A DNA stretch of 64,000 nucleotides, taken from positions 5,481,671 to 5,545,670 of the forward strand of contig CAJSYZ010000002.1 in assembly GCA_910574455.1 (NCBI GenBank). Direction: 5' to 3'. A program made the translations under genes and the position numbers. Under the pieces are notes generated by a model. The model did not search any database and was not told the DNA's origin. It saw only the letters and a list, made by a program, of their open reading frames with translations. Source of the stretch: Trichaptum fuscoviolaceum. Lineage: Eukaryota; Basidiomycota; Agaricomycetes; Hymenochaetales; Trichaptaceae. Position 1 is the first letter of the stretch. Every line of letters starts with the position of its first letter. Shown one piece after another: positions 1 to 11,218 of this stretch.

Positions 1-61
1 AAAGGATCAAAGAAAAGAAGGCGAGAAAGAGCCTAGAATCAGGTGGGCATCCCGGATACCC

Positions 62-1777
62 TCATTTTGCGCACGAATCGCTAGGCAGGTTTTCGATAAA
101 CTCTGCGATGGACTCCCAATACCCTGGCTGATCCCAAGTATCATCTGTAAGCAGGGGCATGTTACTTTCGTGGCAGTAGCCTGGAGATCATTATGCACTC
201 ACTGTGGTAGCCGTCTTCGAACACAACGAACTTGCCGTATCTCTCCAAGCCTGGGTGTGCTACTTTCGGGTTCGCTGCTTTCCATAGCCCTTTCATATGT
301 GAGGGAGGGATTACCTCGTCGTTTTGCCCGCTTAGCAGCAAGAGCGATAGTACGCTTGGTAACTTGACGATATTCTTCTCTGAGTTCCATTGTCGAAAAA
401 AAGGGGCGATAGGGCTAAATACGGGCATGACATCCGGTATGAGTTTTCTCTAGTCCCTTGACAATTGAGTCGTTGTACAGAGCGCTCAAATGCACAAGAC
501 ACACCAAAGAAAGGAATGTGTTTTCCAGAATAAGTGCCGTGACCTGTGCTATAGTTGATGTTTTAGGCTGGATGATGATAATCTGGACTGCGTACCTTGT
601 CAGCTCGTCGGCTCGCCAAATCAGTCGCGAAAGCCGCGCCCATCGACTGGCCGTACAGAATCTGGGAGTAGCCAATTATGCGTTGTCAAGTCCAGACTGG
701 TCATGCAACTTACTATTGGTCCTTTTCTTAATTTCGGGTGACGAAGAATAAAGTCTAGGGCAGCCTGTCGGATCTGAGGTTATTAGAAGTCCATAGGGAC
801 CCATGTGATATCCTTACATTTGCATCGCGTCTAAACCCTGAGGAGAGAGGAGGTCAAACGTCATATTGCATATGGAGAATCAAAGTCTTACCCTTCGTAG
901 ATGGTCGACCCTTTGAGAGGCCGTAACTGACAACCAATAAAAACATGATTAAGGTGAGCAATAGTCCGCTCTCACCCTCTCGGAGAAAGCATCAGAATGT
1001 TACAGCCTAATTTCTTGAATTTCTTCGCGAGAGGCAGAGTATATCCAATGTTGTCTGAGTTTCCGTGAAACATAAGAACTGTTGGCCGTCGATCATATTC
1101 CTAAAATTACGACATTCATCAAAACTTCGAGAACATCAGCTTCCAAATTATTAGAGTATCAACATAAGCTCACATTCTGAATGATACTGGAGTTCGACAT
1201 ACAGAAAAGTCAAGTGAGCATTTGATGTCGAGTTCGGGAGCGGAATGAGTAATAAGGTATGCCTTGATGTTTACATGATCTGATGTTGTCAACGTAATGT
1301 CTTCATAGTCAAGCCCTAGCTTGGAGGGCAGGTCTACGTCTGTAAGAAATGTAAAATCCACTAATGTTGTTCCGAAGTATTTTCCGACTTACTTCTTGGA
1401 TGAGGTTCAAAGGCACCTGGGTAGAGCATGATATTTGGGCCATGTCGGATCAAGCTAAATACTGAATGAAGAGTGTATAGCCACGAGATTCTACCGTTAG
1501 CAAACGGAAGGTGGACGTACTGAAAGACGCGACGCTCATGCTGTCCCTGTGAATAACTATCCGAAAGATCCTCAAGTTGGAATAGAAAACGTGGGCGTGT
1601 GTATTTCGGAAGCTGGTGCGCTGAAAGAAACCGGATAACTTGGAATTGATGCTCGTTGTCCGTTGCACTGAAGTTTGTACAATGTATACTCACAAGCACA
1701 GCGTACGCAATGTGTGTCTCGTATTGCGCGACTGAACACTGAATGGTGAGGGTCCGGATGGTGGTGGTGGTGAGCAA
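62..1777 (-). CDS. BEM46/ABHD13-like alpha/beta hydrolase, about 11 exons
   Basis: Serine hydrolase of the BEM46/ABHD13 family, in fungi a membrane-anchored protein tied to polarity; its substrate is unknown. Reading the minus strand, I see in order LPSKLGLDYEDITL, VLMFHGNSDNIG (oxyanion strand), YGLSKGRPS, LYGQSMGAA (nucleophile elbow, Ser in GQSMG), ALILENTFLSL, LLSGQNDEVIPPSHM (acid Asp) and DGYHNDTWDQPGYW (catalytic His), ending SDSCAK and a stop at 62-64. Introns that fit: 145-202, 450-504, 544-595, 662-713, 765-817, 838-891, 927-975 and 1340-1392; another ends just before EYDRRPTV. All members of the triad are present. At intron 765-817 the visible splice sites leave the frame off by one base, so either that border or one base is wrong. 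The N-terminal exon is open from an ATG at 1777, but the true start may lie further in, since the family has only a short anchor before the LYP motif. Confidence 0.82.
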
Positions 1778-2447
1778 GCTATACGTCTGGCGCGATGAGC
1801 GCCTTGCCTTGGCATGCCAGTGACGGACAGTGCCTCACTTCCAACGCGCGTCCGATTTGTTCTTCGTCCCCGGATACCGAAATGTTTCATGATGTTTCAC
1901 CATCACTTAGATCAGGAGGTCACCTTTTTATCTCGTGTTCTAATGAACAATGTATTCAGGGCGAAAGGTAAATGGGCATTGGGCTTTAACTACTTAAGAC
2001 TGGAACGAATAAATCAATGGCAATTAGCTTTTTGCACTTGAACTTATTTGTCAACATTCCCAATGTCACGACGGGGCGATCTCCAACTTGAAGTACTTAG
2101 TTGTTTTGATCAACGATTGATTCGATATAGTCGTTCAACCGCGATCATGATACCATACGTACGAGGCACTGTCTCTGACCTTCGGAATCACTGGAGGTCA
2201 AGCCACAAGTGGTAGTACTTGAGGCGCTCATGTTGTTAACGGAGCTTGAGAACTAGTAGCCATTGTAGCTTGAAGGCGGATTCAGCACCAGATCAGATTC
2301 AGCTTTACGTTGGCCGGGGTTATGCAAGAAAAGCAGAAATCTCGAACATCGGTTCAAGTACTCAGGGTTAGTAGGGGCACGTGATGGGAGTTTTAACGCG
2401 TTATTTATTATTGTTTGTGCTTCAAGTCTTCAAGCCAGTGTGTAGTT
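1778..2447. other. intergenic, no gene seen
   Basis: Upstream side of the hydrolase gene. There are only short open frames without family resemblance or intron logic. It probably holds the hydrolase promoter. Confidence 0.5.
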
Positions 2448-2531
2448 AGACTCGTAAACCAGTCGTATCGATTTATCGTTGAGGTTGGGAGTTAGATAAA
2501 TGAAACGACTGGTCCGACTCAATCAGTAGGT
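2448..2531. repeat. small foldback (inverted-repeat) element, copy 1
   Basis: The left arm starts AGACTCGTAAACCAGTCG and the right arm ends ACGACTGGTCCGACTCAATC; they are imperfect reverse complements around a loop of about 25 bases. The right half, about 30 bases ending AATCAGTAGGT, recurs exactly as its reverse complement at 3636-3665. Related arms occur at 54151-54233. It looks like a MITE-like or foldback element; no transposase is linked to it. Confidence 0.6.
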
Positions 2532-2893
2532 GGCGGAGTCACCTGAAGGCTCCCCATATTTCCTAAAAAGCATTCTCCCTTTAAGGAAGGACCCTATTGA
2601 GAGTGAGAAAGTAAGACAAAACGAGTGCGAAAGTCACACACGATTTGCGCCGGTCATAGGCGCGTCGCGCGCGTCTACGCGTCTCTTTTCCTACTACAAC
2701 GTTTGACGAGGTCGTATTTATGCAGTTAATTTATTATGGAGTATTCTACACCGTTGAAGCGCACATTAGGGAAGCGTAATCAAAACACAACATTCATTGA
2801 TTTTACTCCAGGTGAAAAAAAGGACATATAGAAAAAAACCAAAGCACATTCGACCTGAGCACGTTAGCTGCAACTCCGAACAGCTCGAGCGCA

Positions 2894-3268
2894 TTGTCAC
2901 ATTCCGAGACTCCTTCGAAAGCGAGTGCGATACATTGCAATCTACCTGAGATATCAGCTTGTCCGCGCCCGAGCGTCCGTACGCACAATGCGCAAGTTCC
3001 ACGGCCTTCGACTGGCACCCACAAGCTCACTGCCATTGAGTCTGTTACGGACTTCCTCGGACGCCTCGATTGGACTCTTCACGGCTTCCTGACTACGCTC
3101 TTGACGTGCCCCGAACAGAAAATAAAAGTGCATGTTTCGCGCACCATGAATAAACATGGACACGAGTTGTTGGATGAACTGGAGAATAGGTGTCCGGACG
3201 TGGTTCGGGGATGGGTAGTGGGATGGGTAGAGCGTGAGGCAGAGAGGGAAGGACAAAGGCTTTGCTAA
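2894..3268 (+). CDS. open frame of unknown meaning between two foldback elements
   Basis: A 124-codon frame with no family I can name. Its middle (FLGRLDWTLHGFLTTLL) recalls the start of large repetitive mushroom proteins found in transposon-rich DNA, but this is impression only. It overlaps the end of the helicase scrap on the other strand and lies between two inverted-repeat elements, so a gene relic is more likely than a working gene. No splice sites extend it convincingly. Confidence 0.2.
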   Translation: MSHSETPSKASAIHCNLPEISACPRPSVRTHNAQVPRPSTGTHKLTAIESVTDFLGRLDWTLHGFLTTLLTCPEQKIKVHVSRTMNKHGHELLDELENRCPDVVRGWVVGWVEREAEREGQRLC

Positions 3269-3456
3269 ATGCAAGAGTCTTTCCATTTCCCCGTGCCTAC
3301 GTCAAGCACAACATCCCGGCCCCTCAAAACAGCTTCGGCTGAGTCTATTTGCCAGTCGAAGGGCTCGGAACCAAACATTTGACGGCCTAAGGACTTCAAT
3401 GAATCTCTGTCAAGCTCTCTGGGCTCGTAGAACCTCATAGCAAAGATGTAGCACAA
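3265..3456 (-). pseudogene. RecQ-like DEAD helicase fragment (Q motif to start of Walker A)
   Basis: The minus strand reads FGSEPFDWQIDSAEAVLRG then RDVVLDVGTG, the usual opening of the many RecQ-like helicases of Agaricomycetes: an aromatic-rich Q-motif region followed by the start of Walker A. It stops making sense after GTG, where the Gly-Lys-Ser/Thr part should follow, and no helicase motifs II-VI are nearby. It is therefore a truncated relic. Such helicase genes are common in repeat-rich and subtelomeric fungal DNA. Confidence 0.5.
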
Positions 3457-3635
3457 AAATCTGAATGTATTCGCTATCTGATTCTAATACAAGTGGAATT
3501 TCATGAAAAAAAGAGGAGTGACCGGGACTCGGGAAGCCACCGGCAACTTAAGAACCCTGTGAAATTTTGCCACCACTAAGCTGAATAATCAGGCACCATG
3601 TGACCCATGGGTCACAATGAGGTTAGTACTCGCCT

Positions 3636-3690
3636 ACCTACTGATTGAGTCGGACCAGTCGTTTCTTTGAAACGACTGGCTTGCGAGTCT
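3636..3690. repeat. small foldback element, copy 2 (inverted relative to copy 1)
   Basis: Near-perfect hairpin: GATTGAGTCGGACCAGTCG at the left, GAAACGACTGGC then TTGCGAGTCT at the right, with a three-base loop. The outer 30 bases match copy 1 in reverse complement, so the two copies could also act as terminal inverted repeats around the 1.1 kb relic between them. Confidence 0.6.
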
Positions 3691-4064
3691 AGTGTGTAGT
3701 AGGTAGTATCTTCAGCTTGCTACAATCTCTTAGCAATACTCCATCATGAGTCTCGAGAGCTTCAGCTCACCGGTCGACCACTCTTCTAAAGGTGCGCTAT
3801 TAACGACCTGCATTCGTGTGGGGCCCCACGCAAGATTGGGACGACTGTGATTGAGACTGGTCTGACTGAAAATGTCTCGTATACACGGTACTGGTCTCTA
3901 ATGTGTGTCTCAACCACCAGTCTACTTCGTCATGGATGAGAGTATAAGTTTCGAATACTGATCTGAATGTACACTCATTGAACTCAGCTTTGTTCACTCA
4001 TCTTATCGCCTCTTCCTCGTACCTTCCCCCCCCCCCCCCCCCCCCGCATTTTCTTACCCTCGCC
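3691..4064 (+). promoter_or_regulatory. upstream region of the membrane-protein gene with a poly-C tract
   Basis: No gene is visible. It contains a run of 20 C at 4026-4045, 19 bases before the chosen ATG. An in-frame upstream ATG at 3978 would translate the run as a proline tract. The ATG at 4065 has the better context (CTCGCCATGCC) and was preferred. Confidence 0.45.
4026..4045. repeat. poly-C homopolymer, 20 bases
   Basis: Twenty consecutive C just upstream of the membrane-protein start codon. The length is likely variable and hard to sequence. Confidence 0.9.
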
Positions 4065-6173
4065 ATGCCTTCCATCCCCGAAACATCTTTGACTCAGGTC
4101 TCCTCGATCGATGCTATCCCCTCGTCTGGTATGAACATTGACAACGCTCTACTGTCGGAGAAGTCTGCATCTGTTGTCAACGGATCTGCTCCCAGTAAGC
4201 AAATTATCTTCACCGGACTCGCCATTGGTTTGGGTGCCGTCACCTTGATAATCATCCTCGGTCTCCTCCTGCTTCGGCTCGTGAAGCGGGACACGAAGAC
4301 ACCGAAGATCAAGGGACTCAAGCCTCTCCTCCTTGGTACTCCTGCCGCTCGTACATTCGATCTCGAAAAATGTCTGGCTCTGGCTCTCACGTCCTCTAAG
4401 CATTGCCGGTCTCAAGCTAAATCCGATTCGCCCATTTTGGTTTCAGCTGTTCTTCCTTCTGCTACTTCTTCGGAAAGCCTTCCCGTGACCGCTCCGACTC
4501 AATCTTCAACTGCACCTTGCGTCGAAGACGAACTTTTCGCCATCTCTTCCGAGTATCAGTCGTGGTTCTTTTGCGACCATAACAGCGTCGAGCTGGGCTT
4601 TGACATGATTCCAGACACGTCTGTCACACTAGGGGACGTGGACGGGGGCCTTCCTACATCGCTGACTGTTGACCACTTGCCGCAGTCCTTCCATTACACT
4701 GCTGAGTGCCCGACCATGGTGCATTCGGACAAAGTTCAGGTCACTAGCTACGGTTCCGGCCACGCACGCGAACCTGAGCTCAAGGACGTTGTCCCGGACA
4801 CACTGGCTACTGCGCAGGTGAGACATGCGTATTGTCTTCCTTCTCTTTGTTACTCATGCCATCTCTTCATCCAGTCTGCCGAACAGATACCCACGCACGA
4901 TTCAATTCCTTTCATTCTTATCAAATCATCTGACTCCTCGTCTTCCATTCCCTCAAAGCCAACTCTCTCTGAGGCAGCACTTGCCACGAAGATAGACACT
5001 TTCAGTCCGGACTCGACTCCCGAATCCTTGCTCGTGTTGAACTCTGAAGTACCCTGTGCTCCCGAGACTGCCGTTTCGGTTGAGACGGGTACTTTGGAGG
5101 ACACTGGCAGTAAAGCCCTGGTTACGCACAACGTTGGCCTTGGCTTCACTTCACTGGACAATATCGACGGTTCTTCACCCATCGCATCCATGCCTGACAG
5201 CTCACCCGTCTGGCTAGTGAACAACAAGGATACGAAGGTAAGTTTCATCATTTTCTGGAAGTCATTACAAAAAAATGAACTTTTCTTCAGAATTTACCAT
5301 CGATTACGGTTAGCCCGGCTTCAGAAAGCACAGAAATATCTGGATTCATCCAAGACTACGCGGATAACGTTGCTGAGAATGGCGAAAAGAAGTTAGTTGA
5401 AAGAAAAGAAGAAAGCAAGTGTGGAATCGTTGCTCGTTCTTCGGCCCAGGACTCTAGGTGAGTTTTCCCCCTTTGCGTTAATAATCATAACTGACTCTAA
5501 GGATTCCGGACTACTTTCCTTCAGTGCTCCGCATCATACGCAAAACAATGCCAAGCACCGGGCTCGTCGGTCCTCCATCGGTCCACCACCATCTTGTCCC
5601 CTCCCTCCTCTCCCTCCCACCAGAGCAACTGTATCTCAGCCTGATGCGGTCCAGACTGGTCCGAAACATCGAACGCATTCGCCCGCTAAGTCTATCATGA
5701 AGAAGCCTCTTTCCGGCCAGAGGACTTCTTCAGCTGTTTCTTCAGTTTCCGGCACTGATAGAAAACACAGACGCCGCCACGCGCGCATACCATCGGAAGA
5801 CCTGCTCGAGAAACTCGCTCGTTACGCGAAGATCAAGTCCCCAGACGCTCTTTATAAACCGATACGCGTTGCTGCATTGGAGGCCGCCGCCAAGGAGGTA
5901 TCCTCGATCGAAAGGGCACCATCACCAGTTGATGTCGACATCTGTACACCAGAGACACATCGGCGCCCTTTGTCTTCACTATCTCAACCTAGGTCACCGG
6001 CGAAGGTTACAAATGCTCCCTTGACGAAGGTTCGCATTAGCGGTCAAGTCATCACTACGTCTCGAGATGACCAGGAAAATGTTGTTCCTTCGACGGATTC
6101 CAAGTCCTCGAGCAAACGTCAAAGGCGATTGGGTTCCATATCCCACTCGCGGCCTCGAGTTTTCGTCCACTAA
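4065..6173 (+). CDS. single-pass membrane protein, Ser/Pro-rich cytosolic tail, unknown function
   Basis: Four exons fit: 4065-4817, 4875-5237, 5291-5457 and 5525-6173, giving 643 residues. After a short polar N-terminus there is one membrane segment (about residues 45-68, TGLAIGLGAVTLIIILGLLL) followed by RLVKRD, so the long tail is probably cytosolic. The tail is rich in Ser, Thr and Pro, acidic to about residue 400, then basic with a proline patch (PPPSCPLPPLPP) and the stretch EDLLEKLARYAKI; it ends in RPRVFVH. There is no cleaved signal peptide and no enzyme motif. Intron 1 is 57 bases long, a multiple of three, and has no stop, so retaining it would add 19 residues. I do not recognise the family; its build suggests a plasma-membrane or organelle anchor. 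Confidence 0.75.
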
Positions 6174-6584
6174 ACTGCAACTCATAGTATTGTTCGGCAT
6201 TAGCCTCTGGACTTGCGGTATATCTCTCTTTGTCTTCACTTCACTCATATCTGGTTCTACTAATTGTGTCCACACTCTTATAATCACTGCAACTTATGTC
6301 TACTCTCTGTTCCTGTCTAATTTGCTGTTTGTCTGTCCTATTTTCCGTTTTCTGTTCCTTCATGCCTGCTGCTCGTTCCTCTATGTCTGCTGTCCGCTAT
6401 CTACTTGCTATCGTCTGCCGTCTCTTAATTCCCCGCTGTCTTCTCTAATCTCATATCTACATATAAAAAAGGGTTTGATATTTTGTATTTTGTCTCTCCT
6501 AATTAAATTCGTTATCCACAATATTCGCTTGTTTTTTCCACAGCAAATACATCTTTTTACAGTTTATGTGCACATGTAAAACAT
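6174..6584. other. convergent 3' region between the membrane protein and TTI1
   Basis: T- and C-rich pyrimidine tracts with no gene. It serves as the shared 3' untranslated and termination zone of two converging genes. Confidence 0.6.
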
Positions 6585-9500
6585 TTAATTGTTGTACCTA
6601 TCAATGTCATCCATAATGCGAACAATGTTAGTCTTCATATCCCATCTCTCCTGCTTGAGATGCTCTAAGGTGTTCCCATCTTCCGAATTAGCGCTAGATA
6701 CCAATACAAGCCAAACGGCGTCCGGGTTTTTCACACCGAAAGCGACGTATAGTGAACAAGCAGCTTCCTGTAACTCCGGGTGTGCACCAGAGTGAAGGAA
6801 CCTACGGAATGCCAGTAACACGTCCCAGGTGCGTCGATCTTGCGTCTGAACGCCGCCACGCACCGCCGCTGACATTGTGTGCAACATTGCGCGATACAAC
6901 CGATGGGAATGAGTGTATGCCGATTCTGTTCCTACAGGAAGCCCGGAGCGACGGGAAAGTGCACTCTGAGCGTCTGCAGCGTCTAGATTGCTGAGCATCG
7001 TCCGGAACCGCGGCCAGACGTCATCCCATACACGAGAGGTCATAAACGCGCCGTGCCGCGTTACAAGCGCCTCGATCAGCCCAGCAGCAGCGCTCACGAC
7101 GTATGTCTCACTATCTCCGAGCCTGTTCACTATGAACGGCCATGCCTTATTGACAACAGGCAATAGTGAGCTTTCATGCGCTGCAAGCACAGGCACCGAG
7201 CGCGTGAGCAGAGAAAGGACTCGGCTACGAATAGGCGGAGAACCGTGCGTGAGGAAATACAGCGAACGGGCAATGATCTGGGATACGAGTGCCTGTGTAG
7301 CCGTGGCCGGAGGGTCGGCCAAAACATCCTCTACCTCACGGAGTTTCCGTTTTTCCTGCTCTTCCTCCTCTGATGACATCTCTTTGGCCTTGCCCTTTCC
7401 CAGGGCCTCTCGAGGAGCTGGTCCATAATTTTCCTCATCGACCGGAGGTGGATCATTCCGATGTTGCAGCCATTCTAAGAGCATTTCCATCCGTTTACTG
7501 TCGGGGACAACATCTGACCCTTCGGGAGGAGGTGCTGCATATTTATCTGGTTTCGCAAGAACGGGCAGTATGTCCATTTCAGTCTCAACTACCCGAACGA
7601 CTTCCAATAAGACCTCCATGAGTCCTTCAACAATGACTGTGTACCCATGGAACTCGTCCAGCCTGTCGAAGCATTCTTCAACGACGTCCCCTGCACGATC
7701 CACAACGTCCTTGCCTACTAGTCTGACGAGCACAACAAGGACTTTAGGAGCCTCCGGATCGAGTCTTCTCTTGGTCAGTCTCCGCGCTGCGCCATCGAGG
7801 GCGTAATCAAAATTAGAAAGGAGAAGATTACCCGGGGAAGCGTACCCTGCACTATTTGAGATATGCTGTAGAGCAGCGAAAGCCGTCATCGACAAGTACG
7901 TGGGTTGCATGACGAGAGATTGCAAGATAGGATATAGCGCCTGGATGAGGAGGGGCGTAACTCGAGATTCAAGGATAGTCGAAGATAGGCTGAGGAGCTG
8001 AAGTGAAAATGTTTTGTGCAGCGTGAGCTGTTCTTCAGTGTTGAGAAGCCGTCTTTTACTCGCATTTCCATCGAAAACAGCTGGTCCTTTTGCGGATAAA
8101 ACGTCAAACCGTGTCTCGAGAGGTTCCAGACCTTTGACAAACTCATAGACTGGCCTGTCTTCTCCAATGTCCAATACCTCATTTGACTGCGATTCATTGT
8201 GTTCCTTCTGACCAGTCGCTTCAAATTCTTCGGCTTCATATTCGTCGTCCCAGAAATCCGAGACCTTCCTACCTAGCCACCTAGCAAACTTTTCCATTGA
8301 TCTCGCCCTTCTTCTAATTTTGGTACTCCTCGGTTCCTCAGAAAGATCTACGTTCACGATGCCTTCTAGGACTCTACAGGCACACCAAAGTGCCGCTAGT
8401 GACTCCTCTTTTCTTGATCGCGATCCCACATTCACGAGCCATTCCACAGAGAAGAGTGCCCCATCATAAGCGGTTCGACCTAACGCCCTTAACATCCTTT
8501 CCATGGCTTTCTGGGCTTCCAACGACGTGATGCCGTCCATTTTGGGCTGCGGGAAGACGACTTTACTCCCAGTTGATGCTGCGTCTGATTCAAGCAGGAG
8601 AACACCATGTTCTGCTACAAATGACTGAGGAGACTCGAAGTGCAAGGAAGAGAGAAGTCTCCAGCCCCATTTCTCTATTCCTCCTGTTGGGCCCAGGAGT
8701 TTACTGACGCCGATGCGTATCGCTGCAACACTGTCGTGTCCGGGCCGACCTCCTGCTACGCTCGTATAAATACTCCCTAATCGGCATATGGCCTCGACTT
8801 GTCCCGCAACATGAATAATCTGTGAGTCTGATCGCGCTGGCATAAGCTGCGGCAGCGAAGAAAGTGCGTCATTAGCAATTTGCATGATGCCTTGTAAGAC
8901 ACCAAGTCTTGTCGGGCAGTCTGGTCCAAGCAGGGACACCAAACCACCTGTAGCGTCTTGTGAAACTGATGGGAAAGGGTTGTTTGAGAGGGTAAGAAGG
9001 GCACCGATGAGGAGAGGGCGCACATTAGTGAGAGTAAGTCGAGTTTTGAGAAGTAGGGATGTGGATAGTGTAGACAGGGATAGGAGAACGGTCACCTTTG
9101 GATGTGCCAGTAAGGTGGGTAGCGTCGTATTGAGTGCAACGAGGAGTTGGGAAGCCGTCGCGCGTAGATAGGATTGACTCAGAGGTGTCTCATACACTTT
9201 TGACTTGGAATCAGCCTTCCTCGCATCAGTGTCTATCGTAGACGAGGAAGAGGAAGCATCTGAGATGAGATCTGCCAGATCTTCTAGCGAAGCAATCTCT
9301 TTCACAATCCCGGCCTTTAAACAGATTTCGTCCCCTATTGCGCGGACTATTGCGACGTCCAATACTTTCAGAGCGGTAGCAACAATTTCTCCATTAACCC
9401 AGCCACCCTTGGATTTTCCCTTCCCGATCTCTCGAGGTTGTCCGAGAGCGACACGAGTCATCGTACTGACCACCCCAGGTAAGATGGTTGGCATTACTGG

Positions 9501-10197
9501 CTGAGGCACATAAAGCTCTACCAGAGCTTGTACAGCCTCCAGCGATGCAGATTGCAAGGGGAGATATTCAGAGACACTGCTGGTTTCGAGTAGAGTGTTG
9601 AGTATTTGTCCAAGGATAGGCACAACACGCTCGGTCTGTGCGTGAAGTTGTAAGTCTGCAAAGCGGGCTTTCGCAGATGCCTCGTCACGATTGGGTCCCG
9701 GCGTTGAAGATCGGTCGCGCAAGAGACACAGCAATAATCGAACAGCAGCATCCTTTGTCTCGTCCGAACGTTCTCTAGTCTTTCCCTTCTCCCCGGCCCC
9801 GACGCCTAGTACCGACCCTGTGAGCATCACGACCTGAGTCCACACCTGCTCATCGCATGCCCACCACCACCACCCGAACAGAATCTCCATCACCTTGAAC
9901 ACGGCTTCTAAGACTCGATCTGGGACATTCTGTGCATCGTTCTGGCTCAGCAGACTTGACAAGGGAAAAAAGGCATATGATACAAGCGCGGGTTTCAGAT
10001 CGAGCTCCTGGCTTTGAGCGCGAAGCAGTATGGTGGATAGAGATGCAAGGAGAGAAAGAGCTTTTGGCGTTGTACGTGAATTGAGTCGAGCATTGGCTAA
10101 AAGTGGGACACAGACGCCTTTGAGCTGAGTCCGTCTCAGTATGTGTATGTCATTAGGTGCGAGTACTTACCTCAAGGAAAAGGCTCTTGTCGTCCAT
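6585..10197 (-). CDS. TTI1: TTI1, TELO2-interacting protein 1 (TTT complex subunit)
   Basis: HEAT-repeat scaffold of the Tel2-Tti1-Tti2 (TTT) co-chaperone complex, which stabilises PIKK kinases (ATM/Tel1, ATR/Mec1, mTOR, DNA-PK type). Exons 10171-10197 (MDDKSLFLE) and 6585-10124 give 1188 residues, close to the family's usual 1100-1250. The N-terminus reads LKGVCVPLLANARLN and is followed by the tryptophan-rich stretch GWWWWACDEQVWTQVV, which I associate with fungal TTI1. The rest is an all-helical array with a charged insert (about residues 880-920: EALGKGKAKEMSSEEEEQEK) before the C-terminal HEAT block with SRVLSLLTRSVPVLAAHESS. The single intron, 10125-10170, has GTAAGT and CAG ends. No break was found. 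Confidence 0.88.
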
Positions 10198-10768
10198 TTA
10201 GGCGATAAGTGTACTGGTTCAAAGACAGCGGTGGTACGAAAAGTTCACTTAATGGTAAGCCTGAATTTAGGGTAGAGTTCAAGAAGCTAAGTATCGAATG
10301 AGTTTGCAAAAGATGATAGCTTGGCAGACTAACTAGCATGAGAGGAGTTAATTTGAGGTCACTCAGGCTGGCACTGACACTAGCACGTGCACAGAACGCG
10401 TACACAGACGCGATCGCTTCAGATTGATCAACACGAGAATACTACCTACGATGAGGGACTCAGATATACTTTGATATATGCCATAGTAAAGCCTTCGCCT
10501 TGTCGCAATAATAAACGGCAAAAGAAAGTGCCATAGACTTGATATGTGAAGGCACTTTAGAGCGTGGGAACTTGACGCATCTTCAATCTTGAGCTCAACG
10601 ACTTTGCCGCCGCCCAACTTGGGCTCTCTCGCTGGATTCTCGTCAACCAATTCTCTGTACATCTCGTTCACGAACAAACAATTAAATCCGAATCAAAAAC
10701 CATGGGTGTATCCGATAATGCACGTCGCGCTACATGGAAGTAGATGTCATGATTCATTATTCCACCGT
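10198..10768. other. intergenic between TTI1 and hydrophobin, no convincing gene
   Basis: Contains the TTI1 promoter and the hydrophobin 3' side. A minus-strand open frame at 10363-10677 (starting MFVNEMYRELVDENPAREP) looks coding for its first 40 residues but then loses character, and I cannot attach exons to it. It could be an exon of an unrecognised small gene. Confidence 0.4.
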
Positions 10769-11218
10769 CTACAAATCGATGTTAATGGGAGTGCAGCCAA
10801 TGGCAATGAGTCCGTCTGATTAAGAGCGATGTACTTTGTGAGTCTGTATCAATCGTGCACAAGAACTCCATCACTCACTCTCTTTAACATCATCGCAACA
10901 CACAGTCTGAGAAGAGCAGCTGGAGCCGCTGACACCGATGACCTATCATCGGTAAATTGGGCCTCAGCTCATATAAATCACTTCATTAATCGGAATATAA
11001 CTTACGGTAATGGGTGAGCAGGTCAAGCCGACTGCAACGGTAAGGTCCTGAAGAACGATACCTAGAAGGCCCAAGAGGGTGGACACGGCGTTGCTACTCG
11101 CGGGCTGGACACTGTCGCAGCACTGAACGGAACCCGTGGAGCAGCTTGCTGCAGGGGTTGGTGTGGCGACCGCAAGGGTGACGAAGGAGGCAGCAAGAGC
11201 GAGCTTTGGGAAGTACAT
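10769..11218 (-). CDS. class I hydrophobin
   Basis: Small secreted amphipathic protein that self-assembles at air-water surfaces and coats aerial hyphae and fruiting bodies. Exons 11006-11218, 10879-10942 and 10769-10815 join in frame to 107 residues. A signal peptide ([20 protein letters not shown]) is followed by eight cysteines in the hydrophobin order [39 protein letters not shown] and [10 protein letters not shown]. Spacing and the closing GCTPINIDL are those of basidiomycete class I members. The introns (10816-10878 and 10943-11005) are in the usual places for the family. The neighbour TTI1 is functionally unrelated. Confidence 0.95.
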
